64,000 bases of DNA from DASUPK01 sp963795665 (GTDB taxonomy: Bacteria > Actinomycetota > Thermoleophilia > Solirubrobacterales > 70-9). The notes below the pieces were generated by a model. The model did not search any database, was not told the DNA's origin, and saw only the letters and a program-made list of their open reading frames with translations. A program made the position numbers and the translations under genes. Below, one piece after another: positions 52,720 through 61,761 of this stretch; the stretch's first letter is position 1; every line of letters begins with the position of its first letter. The stretch covers positions 496,001 to 560,000 of the forward strand of contig CAWCIP010000014.1 of the NCBI GenBank assembly GCA_963795665.1. Direction: 5' to 3'.

Positions 52720-53526
52720 ATGGCAGAACTGACCGAGGCACAACAGCAGGCACGCAAGCTGTGGTCCGCCGGCGACTACCCGTCCGCGATGCACGTGATC
52801 GCGAGCGTCGGGCCGCTGGTCGTCGAGCGCGCGGGGGTAACCGCCGACGACGTGGTGCTGGATGTGGCGTGCGGTTCCGGCAACGCGACCATCCCGGCGG
52901 CCGAGACCGGGGCGAAGACGACCGGGCTCGACATCACCCCCGAGCTGATCGAGGCCGGCAAGGCGAACGCGAAGGAGGCCGGCGTCGAGATCGACTGGAT
53001 CGAGGGCGACGCCATGGACCTGCCCTTCGAGGACGACAGCTTCGACGTCGTCACCTCGGTGTTCGGCTGCATGTTCGCGCCGGACCATCGCAAGACTGCC
53101 GAGGAGCTCGTGCGAGTGCTGAAGCCCGGCGGCCGCATGGTGGTCGCCGCCTGGCGACCGGAGGGCAACGTGGGCCGGATGTTCCGCACCGTCTCGTCTC
53201 ATCTGCCGCCGCCGCCCGAGGGATTTCAGCCGCCCCCGATGTGGGGGAACGCGGAGCACCTCCGGGAGATCTTCGACGGGACCGGGATAGAGCTCGAGCT
53301 CGAGCCGACCACAATCGATTTCACCGCCGACTCCGCGGAGGACTACTTCGCGGAGATCGAACGGGACCTGCCTCCGATCGTGATGGCGAAGGCGGCCCTG
53401 GAGCCGGAGGGGAAGTGGGAGGCGCTGCGGGCCGAGCTGCTCCAGCTCTACGCCGAGAGCAACGAGTCTGACGACGGCTTCCGCTCGCCCCAGGAGTACC
53501 TGCTGATCAAGGGCTCGAAGAGCTAG
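52720..53526 (+). CDS. Class I SAM-dependent methyltransferase
   Basis: A 268-residue methyltransferase of the UbiE/MenG-like type. It has DDVVLDVACGSGNATI (SAM motif I), TTGLDITPELIEAGKANAKE, the acidic loop GDAMDLPFEDDSFDVVTS and RVLKPGGRMVVAAWRP. The substrate is unknown. ATG 52720 follows GGAGGAGGGGAG; GTTCG-6 bp-CGAAC lies just before it. A related methyltransferase lies at 60.2 kb. It shares CTAG 53523-53526 with the siroheme synthase gene. Confidence 0.88.
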   Translation: MAELTEAQQQARKLWSAGDYPSAMHVIASVGPLVVERAGVTADDVVLDVACGSGNATIPAAETGAKTTGLDITPELIEAGKANAKEAGVEIDWIEGDAMDLPFEDDSFDVVTSVFGCMFAPDHRKTAEELVRVLKPGGRMVVAAWRPEGNVGRMFRTVSSHLPPPPEGFQPPPMWGNAEHLREIFDGTGIELELEPTTIDFTADSAEDYFAEIERDLPPIVMAKAALEPEGKWEALRAELLQLYAESNESDDGFRSPQEYLLIKGSKS

Positions 53527-54275
53527 GCCGAAGCGCCCAGCGTCGAGGCGAAGCGCTCCTTGGCGGCCTCGATCAGCCGCTGGACCTCGTCCTCGCGGCC
53601 CTGCTTGACCAGCTCGACCGGATCGGGGTCGCCGTTGACGATCCCCTCGAAGAACTCCTTGCGGTCCTGATAGGTGGGGAGGGTGCCCTTGGCCCAGCCG
53701 CGATGGTCGTTGAGGATCACGGCGAGGCGGGCGTAGGGCTCGCCGAAGGACTCGGCGATCTCGCGCTTCATCCGCTTGGCGAGGGCGGGAGAGGCGCCCG
53801 CGGTCGAGATCGCGATCGCCAGCGGGCCGCTGCGCACGATCGCGGGCAGGATGAAGTTGCAGAGCGGCGGCACGTCGACCACGTTGACCAGCATCGCCCG
53901 GCGCTCAGCCCCCTCCGAGACCGAGATGTTGACGTCGGTGTCGCTGGTCGCGGCGACCGCCAGGAAGGCGCCCTCGAGGTCGCCATCGACGAAGGTGCGC
54001 CGATCCCAGGTGATCGAGCCCTCCGCCGCGTACTTGGCGAGCTCGGGCACGACCTCGGGGGCGACCACTCGGATGTCGCCGTCGCAGAGGAGGAGGCCCT
54101 CGACCTTCTCGAGCCCGATGTCCCCGCCGCCCACCACCAGGCAGCGCCGTCCCTTCAGCTTCAGGGCGGCCATATACAGAGGGGTCTCGAGCATGTCGCG
54201 GACGCAGCTCTGATCGCAGATCCCGCGACGGAACTGACAGACGCATTCCTTGCCCTCGAAGGCCTGTGCAGGCAT
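53523..54275 (-). CDS. Precorrin-2 dehydrogenase/sirohydrochlorin ferrochelatase (siroheme synthase)
   Basis: The bifunctional enzyme oxidises precorrin-2 and inserts iron to give siroheme, the cofactor of sulfite reductase. It has LKGRRCLVVGGGDIGLEKVE with the NAD-binding Gly motif, FLAVAATSDTDVN, VNVVDVPPLCNFILPAIVRS and STAGASPALAKRMKREI. It lacks the CysG methyltransferase domain. Starting at ATG 54275 the protein has a Cys-rich N-terminal extension (CVCQFRRGICDQSC); ATG 54194 would remove it and give the usual length. Its product would serve Sir at 8.8 kb. Confidence 0.9.
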   Translation of the reverse strand: MPAQAFEGKECVCQFRRGICDQSCVRDMLETPLYMAALKLKGRRCLVVGGGDIGLEKVEGLLLCDGDIRVVAPEVVPELAKYAAEGSITWDRRTFVDGDLEGAFLAVAATSDTDVNISVSEGAERRAMLVNVVDVPPLCNFILPAIVRSGPLAIAISTAGASPALAKRMKREIAESFGEPYARLAVILNDHRGWAKGTLPTYQDRKEFFEGIVNGDPDPVELVKQGREDEVQRLIEAAKERFASTLGASA

Positions 54276-54297
54276 CGCCTCACAGATTAGAGAGCGC

Positions 54298-56643
54298 TCA
54301 GCGCCCGTCCCTGCCCCGCCCCCCGTGCTTGCCGCCTCGCTTGCGGCCCGGGGCGGCCTTGAACGGGTGGGTCCCGCAGCGGAAGAAGTAGGGCAGCGCG
54401 CCGAGCGGCGCCGGGACGGTGACGCTGCCGGGCCCGCGGAACCTCCGGCCCCTCGGCTCGTGCACCCAGCAGCCGCGGGGCAGCGCCACGGTGCGCGAGG
54501 TCGCGCCCTTGGCGACCACGGGCGCGACCAGCACGTCGGCGCCCAGCATCCACTCCTGGTCGCGACCGGAGGCGGGTGCCTCCGGCGCGCTCAGCCAGAG
54601 CGGCCGGGTGACCGGGATCCCGGTGCGGCGGCCCTTTCGCCACAGGCTGCGGATCAGGGGCACCGCCTTGGCGTGCAGCGCCGCCATCGCCTCCCAGAGG
54701 GCGAGCGTGGAGCCGCCGTAAGACCAGGGCATCCGGACGCCGGTGGACGCCGAGTTGTGGACGCGGAAGTAGGGGCTGAGAGCGGCCCACTCGCTCCAGC
54801 GGTCGTACAGCTCCTCGCTCGGCGCCCCCGTCAGTGTGTCGATGTAGCCGCCGATGTCGGTCGTGTAGCCGAAGGCGCCGCCGACCGCGCGGTTCAGCAT
54901 GTCCGGGGCCAGCGACCGCAGCCCAGAGGCCGCTCCCCAGTCGACCGTCTCGTCGCCCGGGAAGTTGCCCATCTCGTAGGCCGCGCTGCCCGGCCTGCCG
55001 CTGTAGCCGGCGCGGGTGAAGAACCAGATCGGTCCCCGCTTCGGATGCTTGGCCGCCCAGCGGTCGAGGATCTGGCGCGAGACTCGGTGGTAGATGACCG
55101 GAAAGCGGTTGTGCATCTCGGTACCCGTGCTGCCGTCCGAGAAGCGCATGCCGTCCTGGACCTGCTCGCCGAAGTCCTGCATGAACCCGTCGGCGCCCAG
55201 CCCGATCAGCAGGTGGAGGCGCCGCCGCCACCAGGCCACCGTGGCTGGCTTGGTGAAGTCGAGCAGGGTGGAGGGCGAGCCGCCGTTGCCGCCGAACTCG
55301 TAGGGGGCGCCCGTGGAGGTGGTCGCGACCAGGCCGAGCCGCTCGGTCTCCTCGAAGTCGCCCTTCGGCTGGGTGGCGAGGGCATCGTCGGAGACGTAGG
55401 CGCGCACGTAGAGGACCGCGCGGATTCCCATCGCGTGCAGGCGGGCGATCACCGACCGGACGTAGCCCGGGTCCAGCATCCCCCAGCCCTCGAAGGCGTA
55501 GGCCGAGATCCTCAGCCCGTAGCGCTGGATGTCCGCCAGGTCCTGCTCGATCTTCGCCCGGTAGGAGGCCGGGTCCTCCGCCGGGGGACTGCCGGGCAGG
55601 GCGGGCGAGCGCACGGTCCGCGAGAGGGTCGGCCCCAGGGCCCAGCCGGGCGGCAGCCGGTGACGCCCGGTCACCGAGGTCAGGTCGCGCACCGCCCGGC
55701 GGCGGCTCCGCGCCGGGAAGACGGTGTAGTCGAGCCGGCTGCCGCTCGCCTGCACCTGCCAGGCGCCGGGACGGTCGTTGCCCATCCGCCAGCGCGCGCG
55801 GCTGCTCCGGTTGAGGAGGAAGCCGTAGCCCCTGGACGAGACGAACTCCGCCTGCGGGTAGTAGGCGGCGTTCATCCCGTTGGGGAAGAGGTAGCGCTCG
55901 AAGCCGCCGGGCAGCTCCGCCGGGCTCGGGACGCCCCCAAGCTCGGAGATCGGATAGGAGGTGCCGCCCCCGACCAGGACGCCGAACAGCGACAGGCCGG
56001 GCAGCAGCGTCTCCGATCCCCCGAGGTTCTCCTGAACGACGTCCGAGTAGAGCTTCTCGCCGTGCTTGTTCGTGCCGCCGTGGGTGCCGCCGAAGCCGTG
56101 AAAGCCCTCGCGGTGCCCCGCCGCGAAGGAGTCGCCGATCTCGATCACCCCGGCCGCCGAGCTGGGGCGCACGCGGACGCGCAGGCCGCCGGCGCGGTCG
56201 GGGTCGATCCGCGCGATCAGGCGCCGCCCCGGCTCGCTGGTGGCCAGGGTCAGGCGGACGCCCTTGCCCCGCCGCGCGGCCGAGATCACGCGCCGCGCCG
56301 CGTAGACGGTCCCCGAGCGGCGATCGAAGAGCGTGTTGCCGTTCCAGAGCCCGGATTCCCACTGGGCGTGCAGCTCGGTGCCCACCTCGTAGGCGAGCGG
56401 GGCGTAGACGGCGTTGTCCGGGTGGCGCTCGAGGGCGAACGGCTCGGGATCGTCGGTGCTGGGCAGCGCGACCGGGGTGAGCCTGCGCCGAGCGCGCAGC
56501 TCGCGCAACAGCGGCCGGCGACCCGAGCGGAAGACGAGGCGAACCGGGGCCCTGTCGATCACGGCGCGATTCGGCCCGTTGGAGACCACGATCCGCTCGC
56601 GGCCCAGCTTCACCGCGGCGCTCGCGGGCGCGGCCGTCGCCAC
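54298..56643 (-). CDS. Secreted glycoside hydrolase family 31 enzyme
   Basis: A protein of about 781 residues with the GH31 barrel. The catalytic nucleophile is in DGFMQDFGE. The presumed acid Asp is in NFPGDETVDW, followed by AVGGAFGYTTDIGGYIDTL. GH31 includes alpha-glucosidases, xylosidases and sulfoquinovosidases; the DFGE form occurs in the YihQ-like branch, but the assignment is open. A signal peptide (LLAASLLAIAVATAAPASAA) is encoded partly upstream of GTG 56643 with no standard start in frame, so the real start is CTG 56694, another rare codon, or hidden by an indel. It ends in a basic Lys/Arg/Gly tail. Confidence 0.85.
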   Translation of the reverse strand: MATAAPASAAVKLGRERIVVSNGPNRAVIDRAPVRLVFRSGRRPLLRELRARRRLTPVALPSTDDPEPFALERHPDNAVYAPLAYEVGTELHAQWESGLWNGNTLFDRRSGTVYAARRVISAARRGKGVRLTLATSEPGRRLIARIDPDRAGGLRVRVRPSSAAGVIEIGDSFAAGHREGFHGFGGTHGGTNKHGEKLYSDVVQENLGGSETLLPGLSLFGVLVGGGTSYPISELGGVPSPAELPGGFERYLFPNGMNAAYYPQAEFVSSRGYGFLLNRSSRARWRMGNDRPGAWQVQASGSRLDYTVFPARSRRRAVRDLTSVTGRHRLPPGWALGPTLSRTVRSPALPGSPPAEDPASYRAKIEQDLADIQRYGLRISAYAFEGWGMLDPGYVRSVIARLHAMGIRAVLYVRAYVSDDALATQPKGDFEETERLGLVATTSTGAPYEFGGNGGSPSTLLDFTKPATVAWWRRRLHLLIGLGADGFMQDFGEQVQDGMRFSDGSTGTEMHNRFPVIYHRVSRQILDRWAAKHPKRGPIWFFTRAGYSGRPGSAAYEMGNFPGDETVDWGAASGLRSLAPDMLNRAVGGAFGYTTDIGGYIDTLTGAPSEELYDRWSEWAALSPYFRVHNSASTGVRMPWSYGGSTLALWEAMAALHAKAVPLIRSLWRKGRRTGIPVTRPLWLSAPEAPASGRDQEWMLGADVLVAPVVAKGATSRTVALPRGCWVHEPRGRRFRGPGSVTVPAPLGALPYFFRCGTHPFKAAPGRKRGGKHGGRGRDGR

Positions 56644-56721
56644 GGCGATCGCCAGCAGCGAGGCCGCCAGAAGGGCCCCGATTGCCCCGGTCAGTGCCCT
56701 CCGCTTCGCAATTGAGAGATC

Positions 56722-57657
56722 CTAAGCGGAGAGGGTGTCCTTGAGGCCCTCCGCGAGATCGAGCCGGGGACTCCAGCCGAGCTCCGCGCCCGCTGCGGCT
56801 ATGGCGAGCACGGTTCTCTGGATCTCTCCGACTCGGGCCGGGGCGAACTCCGGCTCGAAGCCATCGCGGCCCGCGGAGCGGGCGATCAGCTGGACCAGCT
56901 CGAGCACCGAGGTCTCGTCCCCGGTGCCCACGTTGAGGGGGCCGTCCGCGTCGCTTCCCTCCATCGCGAGCAGGGCGGCGACCACGTCGGCCACGTGGAC
57001 GTAGTCGCGCGTCTGCTCGCCGTCGCCGAAGACGGTCGGCCGGCCGCCGTCCCGCGCCAGGTCGCAGAAGATCGCCACCACGCCCGCCTCGGTGGCCGGA
57101 TCCTGCCGCGGGCCGTACACGTTCCCGAGTCGAACGGTCCCGGCGGCCAGCCCCCGGGTGCGCGCGTAGAGGTCCAGATAGCCCTCGGCTGCCAGCTTGC
57201 TCTGGCCGTACACCGAGAAGGGCTCACAGCGGGCGGTCTCGCGGAAGGGAAGCTCGTCCACCCGCTCTGCTCCCTCTCCATATATGGCGCCGCCCGTGGA
57301 GGTGAAGACGAACCTGGATGCGTCCGCGCGCGCGGCGGCCTCGAGCGCGTTCACCGTGCCCACGACGTTCAGCCGAGCGTCGAAGCCGGGATCGGCCATC
57401 GAGCGCCGCACGTCGATCTGCGCCGCGAGGTGGAAGACGGTGTCTGGTCGGAATCCCTCGATCGCGGCGAGCACCGCCTGGGCGTCGGCGACATCGAGCT
57501 CCGTCACCGACACCCCCGCCTCGAGCGCGGAGGCGAGATTCTCGCGCTTGCCGCTCGAGAAGTCGTCGAGTACGAGAACCTCGTCGCCACGCGCGGCCAG
57601 AGCATCGGACAGATGGCTGCCGATGAACCCCGCGCCGCCTGTGACCACGGATTTCAC
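56722..57657 (-). CDS. NAD-dependent nucleotide-sugar epimerase (UDP-glucose 4-epimerase-like)
   Basis: A 311-residue extended SDR: VVTGGAGFIGSHLSDAL at the N-terminus, FHLAAQIDVRRSM, the catalytic Ser-Ser/Thr region FTSTGGAIYGEG, the active-site YGQSKLAAE, and RLGNVYGPRQ. It belongs to the GalE-like group; the sugar is not certain. It reads toward the GH31 gene. It is separate from, but related in role to, the UDP-GlcNAc epimerase and UDP-glucuronate decarboxylase at 18-24 kb. Confidence 0.88.
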   Translation of the reverse strand: MKSVVTGGAGFIGSHLSDALAARGDEVLVLDDFSSGKRENLASALEAGVSVTELDVADAQAVLAAIEGFRPDTVFHLAAQIDVRRSMADPGFDARLNVVGTVNALEAAARADASRFVFTSTGGAIYGEGAERVDELPFRETARCEPFSVYGQSKLAAEGYLDLYARTRGLAAGTVRLGNVYGPRQDPATEAGVVAIFCDLARDGGRPTVFGDGEQTRDYVHVADVVAALLAMEGSDADGPLNVGTGDETSVLELVQLIARSAGRDGFEPEFAPARVGEIQRTVLAIAAAGAELGWSPRLDLAEGLKDTLSA

Positions 57658-57752
57658 GCGGCAAGATCCTAAAGGCCCACGAACCCCCTGCTACCCTCGC
57701 CGACCGCTGTTTGATCGGGCCATCCAGCCCCCCGGCTACCGTGGAAGGCCAT

Positions 57753-60209
57753 ATGCGCCTGATAGTCACCGAGAAGAACAACAGCGCGAAGAAGATCGCG
57801 GAGATATTGAGCGGTGGGACCGCCACCGAGGGCGCGTCCTACAAGACGCCGTTCTACACCTGGGAGGGTCCCGACGGGCCCCAGATGACGATCGGGCTGA
57901 AGGGACACGTCCTCAATCCGGCCTTCCCCGAGTCGTACAACAACTGGCAGGAGACCAATCCCCGCGACCTGATCGATGCCGACCTGATCAAGGAGCCGAC
58001 GGACAAGAACGTGGTCCGCGCCCTGAAGAAGGTGGCCGAGGACGCCGACGACATCGTGATCGCGACCGACTATGACCGCGAGGGCGAGCTGATCGGCCTG
58101 GAGGCGCTGCAGGAGATCGTCGCCGCCAATCCCAAGCTCGCCACCGCCGAGGGCGTGCATGACGACGGGACACCCGTCAAGCGCGCCCGCTACTCCGCTC
58201 TCACCAAGGACGAGATCGAGCGCGCCTTCGGTGACCTCGACGAGCTCTCGATGCCGCTGGCGCTCGCCGGCGCCGCCAGGCAGGACATGGACCTGATCTG
58301 GGGGGCGACCCTGACGCGGTCGGTCTCGATGGCCACCCGGCGCTTCGGCTCCAACTTCCTCTCGGTCGGCCGCGTCCAGAGCCCGACCCTCGGACTGATC
58401 GTGCAGCGCGAGCTCGAACGGCGCGCCCACGAGCCCGTGCCGTTCTGGGAGGTCACGGCGAACTTCGCCCACCCGGACGGCGGCTTCGTCGCCGAGCACA
58501 CGACCGACAAGTTCTGGGAGAAGGATGAGGCCGAGGCCGCGGTCGCCAACTCCAAGACCCCGGGCACCGTCAAGGAGATCTCGGCGCGCAAGAACAACCG
58601 CAAGCCGCCGACGCCTCTCAACACGACCGCATTCACCACCGACGCGTCCAGCCGCCTCGGCATCACGCCGTCGCGGGCGATGAGGATCGCCGAGGACCTC
58701 TACATGGACGGCTACATCTCCTACCCCAGGACCGACAACACCGTCTATCCGAAGTCGCTCGACACGAAGGAGCTGGTCAAGCAGCTGGTGGGGATCGACG
58801 ACTTCAAGGCGGCGGAGTTCCTGCTCGACGGGCGGGATCTCGAGCCGACCCGGGGCAAGAAGGAGACGACGGATCACCCGCCGATCTACCCGACCCAGGC
58901 CGTCAACCCGCACCGCCTCGAGGCGCGCTCGGAGGCGCATCGCAAGGTCTACGAGCTGGTCGCCCGCCGCTTCCTCGCCACCTTCTCGCCGCCGATGGTC
59001 AGCGAGTCGACGCGGGCGAACATCGTCACGGCCAAGGGGACTCCGACGGCTGAGGAGGGCGAGACCTATTTCGTCCGCGGGTCGGTCGTACTCGACCCCG
59101 GCTTCGCCGCGATCTACACCTACGCCCGCTCGGCCGACACCGAGATCCCCAAGCTCGAGGAGGGGCAGGAGCTGACGCTCGAGGGCGTCGAGATGGAGGG
59201 CAAGGAGACGCCTCCGCCCCCTCGGATCAGTCAGGGCAAGCTGATCGAGATGATGGAGGAGCGCGGCCTCGGGACCAAGGCGACGCGCGCGGACATCATC
59301 CAGAAGCTCTACGACCGCGGCTACGTCTTCGGCAACCCGCCGGAGCCCTCGGAGACCGGGATCGCGATGTCGAAGGCCTTCGAGCACTACGTGCCGCGCA
59401 TGGCGACGCCCGACATGACCGCCGAGATGGAGGCGGAGATGGACCAGATCGCCGCCGGCGAGATGACCAAGGACGACGTTCTGAAGGACAGCCGCGACAT
59501 GCTGCGCTCCGCCTTCGACGAGATGGGCGATGACGTCAAGACCGAGGACGAGGAAGCGAAGTGGCGCAAGTTCGCCCGCGAGGTCTGGGCCGGCATGGAC
59601 CAGGACCGGATCCTCGGCCCCTGCATCGTCTGCGAGGAGGCGGGCCGAAAGCAGGAGGACGGTTCCCCCCACATGCTGCGGATCATCAGGGCACGCAAGT
59701 CGGGCAAGCGCTTCGTCGGCTGCTCCGGCTGGGACGGCGATAACCCCGAGTCACCCGACTCCTGCGACACGACCTTCCCGCTGCCCCAGCGGGTTCGCGG
59801 CCTCTACAAGATCGAGGAGGTCTGCTCGGTCTGCGAGCGGACACCTCGCCTGCAGGTCGTCCCCTGGCGCGGTCGCCCCTGGAAGCTCTGCCTGAACGAC
59901 GAGTGCCCGTCGATGGCCGAGATGAAGCGCCGCCGCGCCGAGCGCGAGGCCGCCAAGGCCGCGAAGGAGGCCGCGGAAGCCGCGGCCAAGGACGGCGAGG
60001 GCGAGGACGGCGAGGCCGTCGACCCCGCCGAGGCCGCCAAGGAGGCCGAGAGGATCGCCGGGCAGGCCTCGGCGACCAAGGTCAAGCGGGCCACCCGCGG
60101 CAACGGCGCCAAGGCGAAGAACGGCGCCAAGGCGAAGAACGGGTCAAAGGCCAAGAGCGGATCCCGAGCCAAGAACGGCTCGAAGGCCAAGCCGCGGGCG
60201 AAGAGCTAG
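57753..60209 (+). CDS. topA: DNA topoisomerase I, archaeal-type (type IA)
   Basis: The enzyme relaxes negative supercoils by single-strand passage. It has 818 residues from ATG 57753 (GGAAGG upstream). The toprim domain starts LIVTEKNNSAKKIAEILSGG and has IATDYDREGELIG. FLSVGRVQSPTLGLIVQREL follows, and the catalytic Tyr is in ISYPRTDNTVYP (about residue 324). The N-terminus and toprim match archaeal TopA rather than the bacterial LVIVESPAKAKTI type. C-terminal zinc fingers (CIVCEEAG; VCSVCERTP; LCLNDECPS) and a basic KAKNG-repeat tail follow. It lies near tmk and holB, the usual actinobacterial neighbours of topA. Confidence 0.93.
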   Translation: MRLIVTEKNNSAKKIAEILSGGTATEGASYKTPFYTWEGPDGPQMTIGLKGHVLNPAFPESYNNWQETNPRDLIDADLIKEPTDKNVVRALKKVAEDADDIVIATDYDREGELIGLEALQEIVAANPKLATAEGVHDDGTPVKRARYSALTKDEIERAFGDLDELSMPLALAGAARQDMDLIWGATLTRSVSMATRRFGSNFLSVGRVQSPTLGLIVQRELERRAHEPVPFWEVTANFAHPDGGFVAEHTTDKFWEKDEAEAAVANSKTPGTVKEISARKNNRKPPTPLNTTAFTTDASSRLGITPSRAMRIAEDLYMDGYISYPRTDNTVYPKSLDTKELVKQLVGIDDFKAAEFLLDGRDLEPTRGKKETTDHPPIYPTQAVNPHRLEARSEAHRKVYELVARRFLATFSPPMVSESTRANIVTAKGTPTAEEGETYFVRGSVVLDPGFAAIYTYARSADTEIPKLEEGQELTLEGVEMEGKETPPPPRISQGKLIEMMEERGLGTKATRADIIQKLYDRGYVFGNPPEPSETGIAMSKAFEHYVPRMATPDMTAEMEAEMDQIAAGEMTKDDVLKDSRDMLRSAFDEMGDDVKTEDEEAKWRKFAREVWAGMDQDRILGPCIVCEEAGRKQEDGSPHMLRIIRARKSGKRFVGCSGWDGDNPESPDSCDTTFPLPQRVRGLYKIEEVCSVCERTPRLQVVPWRGRPWKLCLNDECPSMAEMKRRRAEREAAKAAKEAAEAAAKDGEGEDGEAVDPAEAAKEAERIAGQASATKVKRATRGNGAKAKNGAKAKNGSKAKSGSRAKNGSKAKPRAKS

Positions 60210-60213
60210 GGCT

Positions 60214-61074
60214 CTAGGCCTGGCCGACGGCCAGCAGCACCTGGTTTGTGAGGCGCAGGGTGCCCCCGTTCTCGGACTCGTCCCGGACGGAGTCGGCGAT
60301 CGCCGCCCAGACTTGGTCCTGGACGTCCTTGGGATGGGACTCGACCAGCCTGGTCAGCGGGGCGATGATCTCCCTGCAGTGGACGCTGTACTCCTCGGGT
60401 GACTCCCACTCGGCGGTGAGGTCCATTTCCTCCACCTGAACATCGGAGAAGCCGCCACCCTCGAGCAGGCCGCCAATGGCTTCCGGCGTCGGGCGCGAGA
60501 GGGGCCCCGGCGTGCCGGGTGGCGGCGGCGGCACGTCGAGGAGCTTCATCGCCGTCTGCATCGGGCGGGCGATCATGGGCACACGGTCGGGAGTGCCCCA
60601 GGAGCTGATCGCCATTCGCGCCCCGGGCTTGAGGAACCCGCGGACCCGCGCCGCGGCGCCCTCCCCGTCCGGCTCGAAGATGATGCCCCAGCGCGAGAGG
60701 GCGGCATCGAAGCTCTCCGCCGGGAAGTCGAGCGCCGACGCATCGGCGTGCATGAACTCGACGTTGCCCACTCCGGCCTCCGCCGCTCGCTCGCGGCCGT
60801 AGGCCAGCATCTCGGCCGAGATGTCGGTGGCGACCACCGCCCCATCCGGCCCGGCCTTCCTGGCTGCGGTGAGCGCAGGCTCGCCGAAGCCCGCGGCCAC
60901 GTCGAGCACGCGGCTCCCCGCCTCGACCCCGGCCAGCGCGACCAGCCTCTCGCTGACGACGCTTGCGTAGGTCTCGAGCCAGCTTGACCATTTCTTCCAT
61001 CCGGTCGCCGCGTGATCCCACTGCTCACGCTGCGCGCCCCGGAAGTCAACGGGATCGATTCCGTTCGTCTCCAT
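60214..61074 (-). CDS. Class I SAM-dependent methyltransferase
   Basis: A 286-residue methyltransferase with GSRVLDVAAGFGEPALTAAR (SAM motif I), VVATDISAEMLAYGRERAAE, HADASALDFPAESFDAALSR and FLKPGARMAISSWG. It is related to the 52.7-kb methyltransferase in layout. The substrate is unknown. It converges on topA with 4 bp between stops and interrupts the topA-tmk neighbourhood on the opposite strand. Confidence 0.87.
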   Translation of the reverse strand: METNGIDPVDFRGAQREQWDHAATGWKKWSSWLETYASVVSERLVALAGVEAGSRVLDVAAGFGEPALTAARKAGPDGAVVATDISAEMLAYGRERAAEAGVGNVEFMHADASALDFPAESFDAALSRWGIIFEPDGEGAAARVRGFLKPGARMAISSWGTPDRVPMIARPMQTAMKLLDVPPPPPGTPGPLSRPTPEAIGGLLEGGGFSDVQVEEMDLTAEWESPEEYSVHCREIIAPLTRLVESHPKDVQDQVWAAIADSVRDESENGGTLRLTNQVLLAVGQA

Positions 61075-61164
61075 CGCCCTCTCCTCTCGGTTGACGGAGC
61101 GACGCTACCAGGGGGATAGCCGGCCCTCGCACGCCGCTTGCCGCGCGGTTAGCCTGGATCCGAG

Positions 61165-61761
61165 ATGTTCATCTCGCTCGAGGGAATCGATGGGTCCGGG
61201 AAGACGTCCCAGGCCAAGCTGCTCGCCCGCGCGCTCGGCGAGGGCGTGCTGCTCGTGCGCGAGCCGGGCGGGACCAAGGTCGGGGAGCGCATCCGCCAGG
61301 TGCTGAAGGACCCGCACCTGGAGCTCGACCCGCTGGCCGAGCTGCTCCTCTTCTGCGCCGCCCGGGCCGAGCTGATGGCGCAGGTCGTCGGACCCGCGCG
61401 GGACGCGGGACGCGACGTCATCTGCGACCGCTTCAGCGACTCGAGCGTCGCCTACCAGGGCGTAGCGCGAGGGCTGGGCGCCGAGCGCGTCGAGGAGATC
61501 TGCGATCTCGCCACCGCCGGGGTCTGGCCGGACCTGACGATTCTGTTGCGCATGGAACCCGATCGCGCCGCGAAGCGAATCGGCCGCCGCAAGGCCGACC
61601 GTTTCGAGGAGGAGGGAATCGAGCTCCAGCGCCGGGTCGCCGAGGGCTACGACGAGGTGGCCCGCCGCCACCCGGAGCGGGTGCGGGTGGTCGACGCGGA
61701 CGGTGATCGCAACACGGTCCACGCGGCCGTCCTCGCCGAGGTGCAGGCTGTCGTGTTGTGA
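61165..61761 (+). CDS. tmk: dTMP kinase
   Basis: The enzyme phosphorylates dTMP to dTDP. The 198-residue protein has FISLEGIDGSGKTSQAKLLA (P-loop), REPGGTKVGERIR (DRX-type neighbourhood), ICDRFSDSSVAYQGVARGLG and a lid region around RIGRRKADRFEEEG. TAGCCT lies 9 bases before the ATG, with no Shine-Dalgarno. Its stop overlaps the holB start in TGATG. Confidence 0.95.
   Translation: MFISLEGIDGSGKTSQAKLLARALGEGVLLVREPGGTKVGERIRQVLKDPHLELDPLAELLLFCAARAELMAQVVGPARDAGRDVICDRFSDSSVAYQGVARGLGAERVEEICDLATAGVWPDLTILLRMEPDRAAKRIGRRKADRFEEEGIELQRRVAEGYDEVARRHPERVRVVDADGDRNTVHAAVLAEVQAVVL

Noticed and set aside
57669..59672. A 667-codon open frame on the minus strand opposite topA
   Set aside because: It is antisense to a well-conserved gene, is rich in Arg/Asp/Val/Leu as expected from GC-rich third positions, and shows no family motif.
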